Notes under the pieces: generated by a model
What the model was told of the DNA's origin: nothing
Database searches by the model: none
What the model saw: only the letters and a program-made list of their open reading frames with translations
Position numbers and translations under genes: made by a program
Source: Xanthomonas boreopolis
GTDB lineage: Bacteria; Pseudomonadota; Gammaproteobacteria; Xanthomonadales; Xanthomonadaceae
Assembly: GCA_014654535.1 (NCBI GenBank)
Contig: BNBA01000004.1
Span: forward strand, 114,805 to 178,804
Length of the DNA stretch: 64,000 nucleotides
Direction: 5' to 3'
Part shown: piece after piece, positions 45,215 to 53,928 of the stretch
Layout of the letters: every line of letters starts with the position of its first letter
Numbering within the stretch: position 1 is the first letter of the stretch

Positions 45215-46732
45215 GTGACATCGATCAAGCAGGAAGACCTCATCCAGAGCGTCGCCGACGCGCTGCAGTACATCAGCTACTACCACCCGGTCGACTACAT
45301 CAAGAACCTGTCCGCGGCCTACGAGCGCGAGCAGTCGCCGGCGGCCAAGGACGCGATCGCGCAGATCCTGATCAACTCGCGCATGTGCGCCGAAGGGCAT
45401 CGACCGATCTGCCAGGACACCGGCATCGTCACCGTCTTCCTCGAGATCGGCATGAACGTGCGCTGGGACGACGCCACGATGGGCGTCGAGGACATGGTCA
45501 ACGAAGGCGTGCGCCGCGCCTACAACCATCCGGACAACAAGCTGCGCGCCTCGGTGCTGGCCGATCCGGCCGGCAAGCGCCAGAACACCCGGGACAACAC
45601 CCCGGCGGTGGTCAACGTGAAGGTCGTCCCGGGCGACCACGTCGAGGTGATCGTCGCGGCCAAGGGCGGCGGCTCGGAGGCCAAGAGCAAGTTCGCCATG
45701 CTCAACCCGTCCGATTCGATCGTGGACTGGGTGCTCAAGACCGTGCCGACCATGGGCGCCGGCTGGTGCCCGCCGGGCATGCTCGGCATCGGCATCGGCG
45801 GTACCGCCGAAAAGGCGATGCTGCTGGCCAAGGAAGCGCTGATGGAGCCGATCGACATCACCGAGCTGCAGGCCCGCGGCGCGTCCAACCGCATCGAGGA
45901 GCTGCGCCTGGAGCTGTACGAGAAGGTCAACGCGCTGGGCATCGGCGCGCAGGGCCTGGGCGGCCTGACCACGGTGCTGGACATCAAGATCAAGGACTAC
46001 CCGACCCACGCGGCCAACCTGCCGGTGGCGATGATCCCCAACTGCGCGGCCACCCGGCATGCGCATTTCACCCTGGACGGCAGCGGCCCGGTCGCGCTGG
46101 AGCCGCCGTCGCTGGAGGACTGGCCCGAGCTGACCTACAACCCGCAGAACGCGCGCCGGGTCGACCTCGATACGATCACCCGCGAGGACGTGGCGCAGTT
46201 CAAGCCGGGCGAGGTGCTGCTGCTCAACGGCAAGCTGCTGACCGGCCGCGACGCCGCGCACAAGCGCATGGTCGACATGCTCAACAAGGGCGAGAAGCTG
46301 CCGGTCGACTTCACCAACCGCTTCATCTACTACGTCGGCCCGGTCGACCCGGTGCGCGACGAGGTGGTCGGCCCGGCCGGCCCCACCACCGCCACGCGCA
46401 TGGACAAGTTCACCCGGCAGATGCTGGAGCAGACCGGCCTGCTCGGCATGGTCGGCAAGGCCGAGCGCGGCGACGCGGCGATCGAGGCGATCCGCGACAA
46501 CAAGGCGGTCTACCTGATGGCGGTCGGCGGTTCGGCCTATCTGGTGTCCAAGGCGATCAAGGCCAGCCGCGTGCTCGCCTTCGAGGACCTGGGCATGGAG
46601 GCGATCTACGAGTTCGAGGTCAAGGACATGCCGGTGACCGTGGCCGTCGACGCGACCGGCGAGTCGGTGCACAAGACCGGCCCGCGCGAATGGCAGGCCC
46701 GCATCGGCAAGATCCCGGTGGTGGTGGCGTAA
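45215..46732 (+). CDS. fumA: Fumarate hydratase, class I (iron-sulfur)
   Basis: A 505-residue TCA-cycle enzyme interconverting fumarate and malate with an oxygen-labile [4Fe-4S] cluster. Cluster cysteine candidates are in RPICQDTG, GWCPPGMLG and PNCAATRHAHF; the C-terminal domain holds GPTTATRMDKF and GGSAYLVSKAI. The chosen GTG starts TSIKQEDLIQSVADALQYISYYHP, matching the family. The frame stays open to an ATG at 45176, but that ATG is inside a likely -10 TAAAAT (45172-45177). Confidence 0.95.
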   Translation: MTSIKQEDLIQSVADALQYISYYHPVDYIKNLSAAYEREQSPAAKDAIAQILINSRMCAEGHRPICQDTGIVTVFLEIGMNVRWDDATMGVEDMVNEGVRRAYNHPDNKLRASVLADPAGKRQNTRDNTPAVVNVKVVPGDHVEVIVAAKGGGSEAKSKFAMLNPSDSIVDWVLKTVPTMGAGWCPPGMLGIGIGGTAEKAMLLAKEALMEPIDITELQARGASNRIEELRLELYEKVNALGIGAQGLGGLTTVLDIKIKDYPTHAANLPVAMIPNCAATRHAHFTLDGSGPVALEPPSLEDWPELTYNPQNARRVDLDTITREDVAQFKPGEVLLLNGKLLTGRDAAHKRMVDMLNKGEKLPVDFTNRFIYYVGPVDPVRDEVVGPAGPTTATRMDKFTRQMLEQTGLLGMVGKAERGDAAIEAIRDNKAVYLMAVGGSAYLVSKAIKASRVLAFEDLGMEAIYEFEVKDMPVTVAVDATGESVHKTGPREWQARIGKIPVVVA

Positions 46733-46738
46733 GTCCCA

Positions 46739-46839
46739 GTCGTTCCCGCGAAGGCGGGAATCCAGGGGCTTTCGTCCAGATCGCTGCAGTCTTTTCGGAA
46801 AGGTAAACGCCACTGGGTTCCCGCCTTCGCGGGAACGAC
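46739..46839. repeat. REP-like palindrome, family B, full copy
   Basis: Arms GTCGTTCCCGCGAAGGCGGG and so on (46739-46765) and inverted copy 46813-46839 with a single mismatch. It lies between the fumarase and GST genes, 7 nt after the fumarase stop, and may act as terminator or mRNA-stabilising element. Confidence 0.9.
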
Positions 46840-46866
46840 GATTTCAGATTCCGGGAAAATCCACGC

Positions 46867-47502
46867 ATGTCAGTCATTCTCTACGGCTCCCGAAGCACGG
46901 CCTCGCTGGTCGTCCACTGGCTGCTGATCGAGCTCGGCATCGAGCACGAGCTGCGCATGCTCGACTTCGACAAGCGCGAGCAGAAGTCGCCGGAGTACCT
47001 GGCCCTCAACCCGCAGGGCAGGGTGCCGACGCTGGTCATGGACGGGCAGGTGCTGACCGAATCGGCGGCGATCGCGATGCACCTGGCCGACCTGCATCCC
47101 CGGGCCGGCCTCGCGCCCGCGATCGGCACGCCGGAACGGGCCGCCTACTATCGCTGGATGTTCTTCGGCGCCTATACGCTGATGCCGGCCTACCGGGGCT
47201 GGTTCTATCCGGACGAGCCGGCGGGCGAGGAGAACGCCGACGAGGTCAAGGCATCGTCGCGCGCCGCGCTCGAAGCCGCATGGCAGCAGGTCGACGACCA
47301 CCTGCGGATGCACGGCCCGTACCTGCTCGGCGAAAGGCTTTCCGCCGCGGATTTCGTGTTCACCATGCTGATGCGCTGGTCGCGCAACATGCCGCGCCCC
47401 ACCGATACGTGGCCGGCGCTGAAGGCCTTGGCCGACCGGATGAAGGCGCGCCCGGCGTTCAAGGAAGCCTATCGCCGCGAGGGACTGACCGACTGGACCT
47501 GA
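46867..47502 (+). CDS. Glutathione S-transferase family protein
   Basis: A 211-residue GST: N-terminal thioredoxin-like domain with Ser-rich active stretch SRSTASLVVHWLLIEL, cis-Pro loop NPQGRVPTLVMDGQVLTESAAIAMHLAD, and helical C-terminal domain ending LSAADFVFTMLMRW. It is more distant from the GST at 4014 than the family average would suggest, so not a recent duplicate. Substrate unknown. Confidence 0.9.
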   Translation: MSVILYGSRSTASLVVHWLLIELGIEHELRMLDFDKREQKSPEYLALNPQGRVPTLVMDGQVLTESAAIAMHLADLHPRAGLAPAIGTPERAAYYRWMFFGAYTLMPAYRGWFYPDEPAGEENADEVKASSRAALEAAWQQVDDHLRMHGPYLLGERLSAADFVFTMLMRWSRNMPRPTDTWPALKALADRMKARPAFKEAYRREGLTDWT

Positions 47503-47549
47503 GAGGGGGAGCCCTCCGCCCCGGAAGCGCTGCCTGTAGGAGCGGCTCT

Positions 47550-47697
47550 TGTGGGAGCGGCTTCAGCCGCGACGGGGCTTTCATGCAGATCCCATGTGCG
47601 GGGGTTCAAATGAGGCAGATCCCTCTGCAACAGCCTGCACATCCCTGTGCAGGGGCGCGAATGAGAAAAACCCATCGCGGCTGAAGCCGCTCCCACA
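47550..47697. repeat. REP-like palindrome, family A, extended copy
   Basis: 22-bp perfect arms (47550-47571, 47676-47697; TGTGGGAGCGGCTTCAGCCG...) enclose 104 nt that carry an inner hairpin CCTGCACA-TCCC-TGTGCAGG (47635-47654). A partial arm CTGTAGGAGCGGCT precedes it. The spacer 47503-47732 has no gene. Confidence 0.88.
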
Positions 47698-47732
47698 AAG
47701 GCAAAAAGTGCTTCAATGCGCGCCGTCGGGTC

Positions 47733-48869
47733 TCAATACCACTCCAGCAACGACACGCCCACGCCCACGTAGGTGGCCTTGTGGTTGTAGTCGATCATGC
47801 TCTCGCCATAGCCGTCGAACACCTGGAGGTGGCCGCGCAGCAGGTTGCTGATCGGGAAGCCGTAGTCGAGCTGGAGCGCGCCGTGCGAGCGGTCGCCGCC
47901 GCGCAGCGAGTGCCGGGCCATCAGCGACACCTCGTGCCCGTTCCTGTTCCAGACCAGCGTGGCGTCGCCGCGGCCCATGTAGTCCTCGATGTCCGGGTTG
48001 TTGTCGTCCCTGGCGTCCTCCTTGATGCGGAACCACGGCCGCAGCATCAGCGCCCAGTTCTCGCGGTCCAGGCCGAAATTGAGGATCACCCGGTTCCAGC
48101 TGCGCGACAGCGGGTCGCTGCGGCCATTGGACATGTGGTTGAGGCTGATCCCGGTCAGCCGGCCGCGCCAGCCGGCGATGCCGTAGTTGCTGCGGAACAC
48201 CAGCATCGCTTCCGGTTCGTAGTTGGTCTCGCGGAACGGCCGCGATTCCTCCGAATTGTAGGCCTGCCAGCGCGAACTCTGGGTATAGCCGACCCAGATG
48301 TCGCCGTTGTCGCCGAACAGGTCCTCGGCCACCTTGGTCTTGAAGCTGAGCTGGAACTTCAGTTCGGTGTTGTCCAGCGGCTGCGGCGTGGTGACGGTGT
48401 TGCTGGGGTTCGGCGAGGACGGCAGCTGGTTGACCTTGCTGGTCCAGAACGCCGGCAACAGGTAGACCGGCTTGTAGGCGCGCAGCTGGAAGGTGCCGAG
48501 CTTGGAATCCTTGGCCAGCTCCCAGCGGCTGTCCAGCAGCGAGCCGCGGCCCGCATTGGCGATGGCGTCCAGGGCGGGCGTGTCGTGCTCGGACTTGAAG
48601 AATTCCCCGACCGGGCTGCGCGCGGCGGTCCTGCCGGCCTGGTCCCGGGCGGCTTTCTGCTCGGTCCGGGCCTGGTCGGCGGCCAGGTCGGCCTCGCGGG
48701 TGTCCTTGGCGGTATAGCCCAGCGCCCGGTCGTAGCAGGCCAGGCGCGCCGCGTTCGAGTCGATGGAAGTGCAGGCCTGGGCGGTCGCCGGTTGCGGCGA
48801 GGACTCCTGGGCGTGGGCGAGGGGCGCGGCGGCGAGGGCGAGCATCAGCAGGGGGCGCGGATGGGTCAT
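47733..48869 (-). CDS. pldA: Outer-membrane phospholipase A (OMPLA)
   Basis: A 378-residue outer-membrane barrel enzyme hydrolysing phospholipid acyl chains, with a signal peptide of about 20 residues. The catalytic His and Ser are in ISLNHMSNGRSDPLSRSWNRV, the PldA signature. The C-terminus ends in an aromatic residue (LLEWY), usual for barrel insertion. An N-terminal region (about 20-120), Ala/Gln-rich with two Cys, precedes the barrel. It helps maintain outer-membrane asymmetry. The next gene upstream is DUF456. Confidence 0.93.
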   Translation of the reverse strand: MTHPRPLLMLALAAAPLAHAQESSPQPATAQACTSIDSNAARLACYDRALGYTAKDTREADLAADQARTEQKAARDQAGRTAARSPVGEFFKSEHDTPALDAIANAGRGSLLDSRWELAKDSKLGTFQLRAYKPVYLLPAFWTSKVNQLPSSPNPSNTVTTPQPLDNTELKFQLSFKTKVAEDLFGDNGDIWVGYTQSSRWQAYNSEESRPFRETNYEPEAMLVFRSNYGIAGWRGRLTGISLNHMSNGRSDPLSRSWNRVILNFGLDRENWALMLRPWFRIKEDARDDNNPDIEDYMGRGDATLVWNRNGHEVSLMARHSLRGGDRSHGALQLDYGFPISNLLRGHLQVFDGYGESMIDYNHKATYVGVGVSLLEWY

Positions 48870-48937
48870 GTCGGGGCGCTGGTCGGAGGATGGCCGATAG
48901 AGTGGCGTACCGGCGGTGAAGGTGGAATGCCGCCCGC

Positions 48938-49423
48938 TCAGAAGAACCAGGCGAACGCGAACACGCCCAGCATGCAGAAGCCCAGCGCCAGCTTCGACGC
49001 GGCGCCCAGCAGGATCCCGAGCCAGGTGCCCAGGCCCACGCGGGTAGCCTTGCCAAGCGTGCGGCTGTGCCAGTACTCGCCCGCCCAGGCGCCGACGAAC
49101 GGCCCGACGAACAGGCCGACCGGCAGGAAGAACAGGCCGGCGAAGGTGCCGATCACGGACCCCCACAAGGCCTTGGGGCTGGCGCCGAGCCGTTGGGCCC
49201 CGTAGACGTTGGCCAGGAAATCGACCAGCAGCGAGAGCAGGGCCAGTGCCCCGATCGCGGCCAGCGGCAGCCAGCCCACCCGCTCGAAACCGTCGCCCCA
49301 GGCCGCCAGCAGCAGGCCGGCGAAGACCAGCGGCAGCCCCGGCAGGGCCGGCAGGACCACGCCCAGGAAGCCGGCGACCACCAGGAGGGCGCCTATCAGG
49401 TAATACATGAATGAATAGTCCAT
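48938..49423 (-). CDS. DUF456 family membrane protein
   Basis: A 161-residue membrane protein, Gly-rich, with about four to five hydrophobic segments. Typical blocks are LVVAGFLGVVLPALPGLPLVFAGLLLAAW and GAQRLGASPKALWGSVIGTFAGLFFLPVGLFVGPFVGAWAGEY, the DUF456 pattern of glycine-zipper helices. The function of the family is unknown. It precedes pldA by 68 nt on the same strand. Confidence 0.88.
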   Translation of the reverse strand: MDYSFMYYLIGALLVVAGFLGVVLPALPGLPLVFAGLLLAAWGDGFERVGWLPLAAIGALALLSLLVDFLANVYGAQRLGASPKALWGSVIGTFAGLFFLPVGLFVGPFVGAWAGEYWHSRTLGKATRVGLGTWLGILLGAASKLALGFCMLGVFAFAWFF

Positions 49424-49452
49424 GGCGGGTGCCTGGGTATCCGTTTTGGGGG

Positions 49453-49482
49453 TTGACAGAACGGGTTCGGGGTGATTGCAAT
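49453..49482 (+). promoter_or_regulatory. Candidate promoter of csp copy 2
   Basis: Perfect -35 TTGACA (49453-49458), 18-bp spacer, -10 TGCAAT (49477-49482). Transcription would start near 49489, giving a leader of about 160 nt, close to the length of the E. coli cspA leader. Confidence 0.5.
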
Positions 49483-49524
49483 TTGGTTCGGCACGGGTTA
49501 AGTTGCAACCGCTGCGCTTGGCAA

Positions 49525-49573
49525 GGTCACCGTGAATCGTGGCCTGATGGGTAGATCATCGATCCGCTACATC
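49525..49573 (+). promoter_or_regulatory. Conserved cold-shock leader element, copy 2
   Basis: Contains the same 22-nt block as the first copy (49525-49546) and GATCATC plus GATCCGCT (49554-49568); the latter pair lacks the single extra C of copy 1. The 6-bp hairpin GGTCAC/GTGGCC is retained. It lies 126 nt before the csp ATG. Confidence 0.65.
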
Positions 49574-49650
49574 CTTGCACCTCGCTTCCTCCTTGCAACC
49601 AGCCAACACTGCCATCAACCAATCACGTGTGATCCAGGGAGTAAGTCGAG

Positions 49651-49860
49651 ATGTCAGACCGTGAGACCGGTACCGTCAAGTGGTTCAACGATGCCAAGGG
49701 CTTCGGCTTCATCAGCCGCGAGAATGGCGAAGACGTGTTCGTGCACTTCCGCGCCATCCAGATCCAGGGCTTCAAGAGCCTGAAGGAAGGCCAGAAGGTG
49801 ACCTTCACCGTCGTGCAGGGCCAGAAGGGACTGCAGGCGGATGCCGTCCAGCCTGCCTGA
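49651..49860 (+). CDS. Cold-shock protein (CspA family), copy 2
   Basis: A 69-residue cold-shock domain with RNP1 KGFGFI and RNP2 VFVHF. It differs from copy 1 mainly in the loop ([20 protein letters not shown]) and C-terminal half. GGGAG at 49638-49642 serves as ribosome site. It has its own TTGACA promoter candidate, long leader and strong terminator, so it is a stand-alone gene with a leader shared by its paralogue. Confidence 0.95.
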   Translation: MSDRETGTVKWFNDAKGFGFISRENGEDVFVHFRAIQIQGFKSLKEGQKVTFTVVQGQKGLQADAVQPA

Positions 49861-49884
49861 TCGCCGCGCCAAAGCCCAGACGGC

Positions 49885-49910
49885 AAAAAGGCCCGCAAGC
49901 GGGCCTTTTT
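49885..49910. terminator. Bidirectional terminator between csp copy 2 and the glycine-zipper gene
   Basis: AAAAAGGCCCGC-AA-GCGGGCCTTTTT: 12-bp perfect stem with T tails on both strands, 25 nt after the csp stop and 26 nt after the convergent gene's stop. Confidence 0.92.
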
Positions 49911-49935
49911 GCTGTGCCGGGACAGGGCCGCCGGT

Positions 49936-50421
49936 TCAGCGCAGCACGACGCGCCCGTTGACGACGCGCACGTAGGTGTTCTCCTGGATGCCGCCTAGGT
50001 CCTTCTGGTTGACCACGATGACGCGGCCATCGTCCATCCGGACCTGGATGTCGTAGGAGTCGCTGGTGACGTTGTTCTGGATCGCGTTGCCGGCCAGCGC
50101 GCCCGCGGCGGCGCCGGCGACCGTCGACACGTTCTTGTTGCCCTTGCTGCCGCCGGTCTCCTTCGAGATCACGCGGCCGGCCACCGCGCCGACGATGCCA
50201 CCGAGCACCGCGCCGGTGCCGGTCGGCGCGCTGCGGTTGGACTGCACCGGGTCGATGCGGGTCACGATGCCGCAGTCGGCGCAACGTCCCTGCGAATAAC
50301 CCTGGTTGTAGCCGCCGTTGTAACCGCCCCCGTAGTTCCCGCCGTAATTGGGCTGGGTGGTGGCGCAGCCGGCCAGTGCGGTGGTAGCGGCGAGGCCGAT
50401 GACGAGCAGTCGGGTGTTCAT
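49936..50421 (-). CDS. Glycine-zipper 2TM lipoprotein
   Basis: A 161-residue lipoprotein (lipobox LAGC, Cys19). A Tyr/Gly/Asn-rich stretch (about 24-45) precedes the glycine zippers TGTGAVLGGIVGAVAGRVISKETGG and VAGAAAGALAGNAIQNN; the C-terminus YDIQVRMDDGRVIVVNQKDLGGIQENTYVRVVNGRVVLR is a small beta domain. It resembles SlyB/Pcp-type outer-membrane lipoproteins that stabilise the envelope. Two other glycine-zipper proteins lie at 53074 and 59621. Confidence 0.9.
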   Translation of the reverse strand: MNTRLLVIGLAATTALAGCATTQPNYGGNYGGGYNGGYNQGYSQGRCADCGIVTRIDPVQSNRSAPTGTGAVLGGIVGAVAGRVISKETGGSKGNKNVSTVAGAAAGALAGNAIQNNVTSDSYDIQVRMDDGRVIVVNQKDLGGIQENTYVRVVNGRVVLR

Positions 50422-50517
50422 GGGATTCTCCGGTGGTTCCATGGGAGCGGCGGCGCCGCAGCGTCGCCATCCTCTCCGGTGCCAGGTGAACGCAACGCCA
50501 ATCCGGCCGGCCGCTAT

Positions 50518-50949
50518 TCAGCGGAAATCCTGGTGGCAGGCTTTACAAGCCTCGCCGATCCGCTCGTTGAAGGCCTGCAGAGCCGCGCAGTCGCCGGGCG
50601 TCCGCGAGAGCGCCTGGTCCAGGCGGGCCCGCAGGGCGCCGGCATGCTGGATGAAGCGGCGATCGTCCTTCAGGCCGGGGAAGGCCGTTTCCAGGTCGTT
50701 GGACAGCGCGCGCAGGGACTGCAGCCGGGGCAGGCTGTCGGGCACCGTGCAGCGGTTGCGCGCATGGTTCGCCGCGAGCAGGTCGGTCTGCTTGGCCATC
50801 ACCTGCATCAGGCTGTCCGGGAACGGATCGCGGCGCGCCTGCAGGGCGCGGGCCACCATCACGGTGGCGACGACGCCCACCAACAGGCCGAGCAAGGCCA
50901 TGAACAGATAGCGATAGGCGGTGGACGGCGGCTTGGGCTGGCTGGACAT
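50518..50949 (-). CDS. Membrane-anchored c-type cytochrome (c'-like)
   Basis: A 143-residue protein with one N-terminal membrane anchor (about 13-33), a helical periplasmic domain and a heme-binding CKACH motif near the C-terminus (EACKACHQDF). A C-terminal CxxCH on a four-helix bundle is the cytochrome c' layout. Such proteins bind NO or act in electron transfer. The short distance to a divergent tcdA means a shared promoter region of 63 bp. Confidence 0.82.
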   Translation of the reverse strand: MSSQPKPPSTAYRYLFMALLGLLVGVVATVMVARALQARRDPFPDSLMQVMAKQTDLLAANHARNRCTVPDSLPRLQSLRALSNDLETAFPGLKDDRRFIQHAGALRARLDQALSRTPGDCAALQAFNERIGEACKACHQDFR

Positions 50950-51012
50950 CCTTGCGGGCTCCCGGAAGTGGACGAGGGCGGGCCGCGGCCCGCCGGTCGG
51001 TAAAATAGTGCG

Positions 51013-51867
51013 ATGAAAACTCAATGGCGTGAACGCTTCGCCGGCGTCGACCGGCTCTATGGCGTGGGATCGGTGGAGAAGCTGTCGGCGTGCCGCGTGG
51101 CCGTCGTCGGCATGGGCGGCGTGGGCTCGTGGGTGGTCGAAGCGCTGGCGCGCTCGGCCGTCGGCCACCTGACCCTCATCGATGCCGACGATATCTGCGT
51201 GTCCAACACCAACCGGCAACTGCCGGCGGTGGCCGGCCAGTACGGCCGCAACAAGGCGCAGGCCATGGCCGAGCGCTGCCGGGCGATCAATCCGGAGATC
51301 GACGCGGTGCCGGTCGAGGCGTTCCTCACCGCCGGCAACATGGCCGAACTGCTCGGGCAGGGGTTCGACCTGGTGATCGATGCCTGCGACAGTTTCCGGG
51401 TCAAGGTCGAGACCATCGCCTGGTGCCGGCGGCGCAAGTTGCCGCTGATCACCGTCGGCGCGGCCGGCGGGCGTACCGATCCCACGCTGGTGCGCGTGCG
51501 CGACGTCTCGCGTACCGAGCACGACGCGATGCTGGCGCTGATTCGCAAGAAGCTGCGTGGCGAATTCAATTTCCCCAAGAACCCGCAGCGCTACTTCGGC
51601 GTGCCTGCGGTGTATTCGCTCGAGAACGTGAAGTATCCGCAGGCCGACGGCAGCGTATGCGGCATCCGTCCGCAGCTGGGCGCCGACGCGGCGTTGAAGC
51701 TGGACTGCGGTGCCGGCCTGGGCGCGGCCACGCACATCACCGGCGCCTTCGCGTTCGCCGCGGTCGGCAAGGCGCTGGAGATGCTGCTGAAGGCGCGCGC
51801 CGGCGAGGCCGGGAACCGGCAGGAAGCGATGGCCGGGCAACCGCACGCGATGGACGTCGCGGGGTGA
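51013..51867 (+). CDS. tcdA: tRNA threonylcarbamoyladenosine dehydratase
   Basis: A 284-residue E1-like adenylyltransferase of the ThiF/MoeB fold that makes cyclic t6A at position 37 of ANN-decoding tRNAs. Nucleotide-binding motif VVGMGGVGSWVVEALARS (about 30-47), DADDICVSNTNRQ and the substrate block FGVPAVYSLENVKYP are characteristic. TAAAAT (51001-51006) lies 6 nt before the ATG, so the mRNA may be leaderless. It is divergent from the cytochrome gene. Confidence 0.93.
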   Translation: MKTQWRERFAGVDRLYGVGSVEKLSACRVAVVGMGGVGSWVVEALARSAVGHLTLIDADDICVSNTNRQLPAVAGQYGRNKAQAMAERCRAINPEIDAVPVEAFLTAGNMAELLGQGFDLVIDACDSFRVKVETIAWCRRRKLPLITVGAAGGRTDPTLVRVRDVSRTEHDAMLALIRKKLRGEFNFPKNPQRYFGVPAVYSLENVKYPQADGSVCGIRPQLGADAALKLDCGAGLGAATHITGAFAFAAVGKALEMLLKARAGEAGNRQEAMAGQPHAMDVAG

Positions 51868-51930
51868 TGGCGGTCGCGGCAGCCGCCGCGACCTCGCGCA
51901 CGCCACGGGCCTCCCGGGACGATCGCTCGG

Positions 51931-52707
51931 TCAGCCCGGTCCGTCCGGCAACCCGAACAACCTGCGTGCGTTGGCCGTGGTCTGCCGCGCGATCGCCTGC
52001 TCCGGTTCGCCGCGCAGTCCGGCGATGCAGGCCAGGACCGCGCCCAGCCGCGCAGGCTCGTTGCGCTGGCCGCGGATCCCGGCATCGGGCTGGTCCGGGG
52101 CGTCGGTTTCCAGCAGCAGCTGTTCCAGCGGCATGCCGGCGACCAGGCGGCGCAGCCGGTGCGCGCGCGGATAGGTCACCGGTCCGCCCAGGCCGATCAT
52201 GAAGCCGAGTTTCCACAGTTGCGCCGCCTGTTCGGGGCTGCCCGAAAAACTGTGGACCACCCCGCGCAGGCGGCCCACCGACTTGATCGTGGCGATGACT
52301 TCCTCGACCGCGCGGCGTGCGTGCACGATCACCGGCAGGTCGTACTCGGCCGCCAGTTCCAGCTGGCGCCGGAAATAGAGGCGCTGTTCGCCGGCGTCGA
52401 GTCCTTCGACATAGAAGTCGAGCCCGCACTCCCCGATCGCGCGCGGGCGTTCGCGTTCTATCCATGCGCGCAGCTGGTCCAGGTGCTCGTGGCGATGGGC
52501 GTCCAGGAACATCGGGTGCAGGCCGTAGGCCGGATGCAGGCCGGGCGACGCGGCGCAGATCTCGCGCAACTTGGGCCAGCCGGCGGCCGCGACCGCGGGC
52601 ACGAGCTGGTCGTTCACGCCGGCGCGGCGCGCCCGCGCCAGCACCGCGTCGCGGTCGGGATCGAATTCCTCGGCGTCGAGGTGGCAATGGCTGTCGACGA
52701 GGTGCAT
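51931..52707 (-). CDS. tatD: TatD family metal-dependent hydrolase
   Basis: A 258-residue TIM-barrel nuclease. Metal ligands: DSHCHLD at the start, GECGLDFY (Glu), HAR, HSFSG and ETDAPDQ near the C-terminus. TatD proteins are 3'-5' exonucleases or AP endonucleases in DNA repair. It is tightly packed with a small membrane gene upstream (4-nt gap). It is convergent with tcdA (63 nt apart). Confidence 0.93.
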   Translation of the reverse strand: MHLVDSHCHLDAEEFDPDRDAVLARARRAGVNDQLVPAVAAAGWPKLREICAASPGLHPAYGLHPMFLDAHRHEHLDQLRAWIERERPRAIGECGLDFYVEGLDAGEQRLYFRRQLELAAEYDLPVIVHARRAVEEVIATIKSVGRLRGVVHSFSGSPEQAAQLWKLGFMIGLGGPVTYPRAHRLRRLVAGMPLEQLLLETDAPDQPDAGIRGQRNEPARLGAVLACIAGLRGEPEQAIARQTTANARRLFGLPDGPG

Positions 52708-52711
52708 GGCA

Positions 52712-52918
52712 TCAAGCGCGCGGGCTCGGCGCCGTGCGCCGGGTGCGCCAGCTCGCCAGCAGCAGCGTGCCCAGGCCGAGCAGGATCTCGTCGAGGAACG
52801 GCACCGGATCGGGCAGGCACAGGTCGAGCAGGAACAGGGCGGCGGTGAGCTTGAACAGCGTCGGATGGCGCAGTTGCCGCGCCCAATTCAGGATCGGCGT
52901 GGTGGCAAGATGAGGCAT
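52712..52918 (-). CDS. Small DUF6116-like membrane-associated protein
   Basis: A 68-residue protein: basic-aromatic N-terminus (ILNWARQLRHPTLFKLTAALFLLDLCLPDPVPFLDEILLGLGTLLLASWRTR) with two hydrophobic segments and the PDPVPFLDEILLGLGTLLL block typical of DUF6116/YkvA-like small proteins. Role unknown. It lies 4 nt upstream of tatD and is probably co-transcribed with it. Confidence 0.75.
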   Translation of the reverse strand: MPHLATTPILNWARQLRHPTLFKLTAALFLLDLCLPDPVPFLDEILLGLGTLLLASWRTRRTAPSPRA

Positions 52919-53073
52919 GGTTCGACCTCGGTGGAATCTGGCTGTCTGGAAGGAAAACGGTACGGGAACTTTTCGACGACATTCCTGACCGAGAGGTGGA
53001 TCTGTTCAGGTAGCGCGTGCTGCAATGCGCTGGCACGAAGACACACGCGGAACGTCCGCACAAGGAGCTCGAA

Positions 53074-53907
53074 ATGAAGAGCAATACGACAACTATACTG
53101 GTCGCTGCTGGCGCACTGCTGGTAGGGGGCGTGGCCACGGCTGCCTTCATGAACAACCGCGGCAAGTCCGACGATGTCGTCGCCCCGTCCGCCGAAGTCC
53201 GGCCGACCCTGGACAACTCGCTGGCGGCCGATGACGCGGCCTCTTCCGCCGTGAAGGGCGGCGGTGTCCTGGAATACGCCGACGTGGTCAAGGTCGATCC
53301 GGTGACCAGCAAGGAAAAGGTCTATGCGACCGTGATCGGCACCGAACCGGTGCGCGAGACCAGCACCACCAGCACGCCGCGCGAGGTGTGCAACGACGTG
53401 GTCGTGCAGGAACACGTGCCGCGCAAGGACCCGAACAACATCGCCGGCACCGCCGCCGGCGCGCTCATCGGCGGCGTGCTCGGCAACCAGGTCGGCGGCG
53501 GCGACGGCCGCAAGCTGGCCACCGTCGCCGGTGCCGTGGGCGGCGCCTTCGCCGGTCGCGCGATCCAGCAGCGGCATGCCGACAACAACGTGGTCAGCCG
53601 CACCGAGCGCCAGTGCCACACCGAGAACGCGACTTCCGAGTCCTCGCGCGTGGTCGGCTACAACGTGACCTACCGCAATGCAGATGGCACCACCGGCACG
53701 ATGCGCATGGACAGCAAGCCGGGTAGCCGCATCGCGATGGGCAACGCCGACAACGTGGTCGGCTACGACGTGACGTACCGCTACAACGGCCAGGAAAAGA
53801 CCGTGCGCATGAACAGCAAGCCGGCCAGCGATCGCCTGCCGGTCATCGACGGGCAACTGGTCACCCAGACCGCTGCGCTGGAATCCGCTCCGGCCAACCA
53901 GCAGTAA
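53074..53907 (+). CDS. Glycine-zipper 2TM domain-containing membrane protein
   Basis: A 277-residue protein with an N-terminal anchor (about 7-26), a first domain (about 60-110, VIGTEPVRETSTTSTPREVC), a glycine-zipper hairpin (NIAGTAAGALIGGVLGNQVGGGDGRKLATVAGAVGGAFAGRAIQ) and a C-terminal region where the VVGY(N/D)VTYR unit occurs twice (about 193 and 228). AAGGAG precedes the ATG. Same superfamily as the lipoprotein at 49936. Envelope-stability role by analogy. Confidence 0.88.
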   Translation: MKSNTTTILVAAGALLVGGVATAAFMNNRGKSDDVVAPSAEVRPTLDNSLAADDAASSAVKGGGVLEYADVVKVDPVTSKEKVYATVIGTEPVRETSTTSTPREVCNDVVVQEHVPRKDPNNIAGTAAGALIGGVLGNQVGGGDGRKLATVAGAVGGAFAGRAIQQRHADNNVVSRTERQCHTENATSESSRVVGYNVTYRNADGTTGTMRMDSKPGSRIAMGNADNVVGYDVTYRYNGQEKTVRMNSKPASDRLPVIDGQLVTQTAALESAPANQQ

Positions 53908-53928
53908 GTTCGTCCCGAAACGCGTCGA

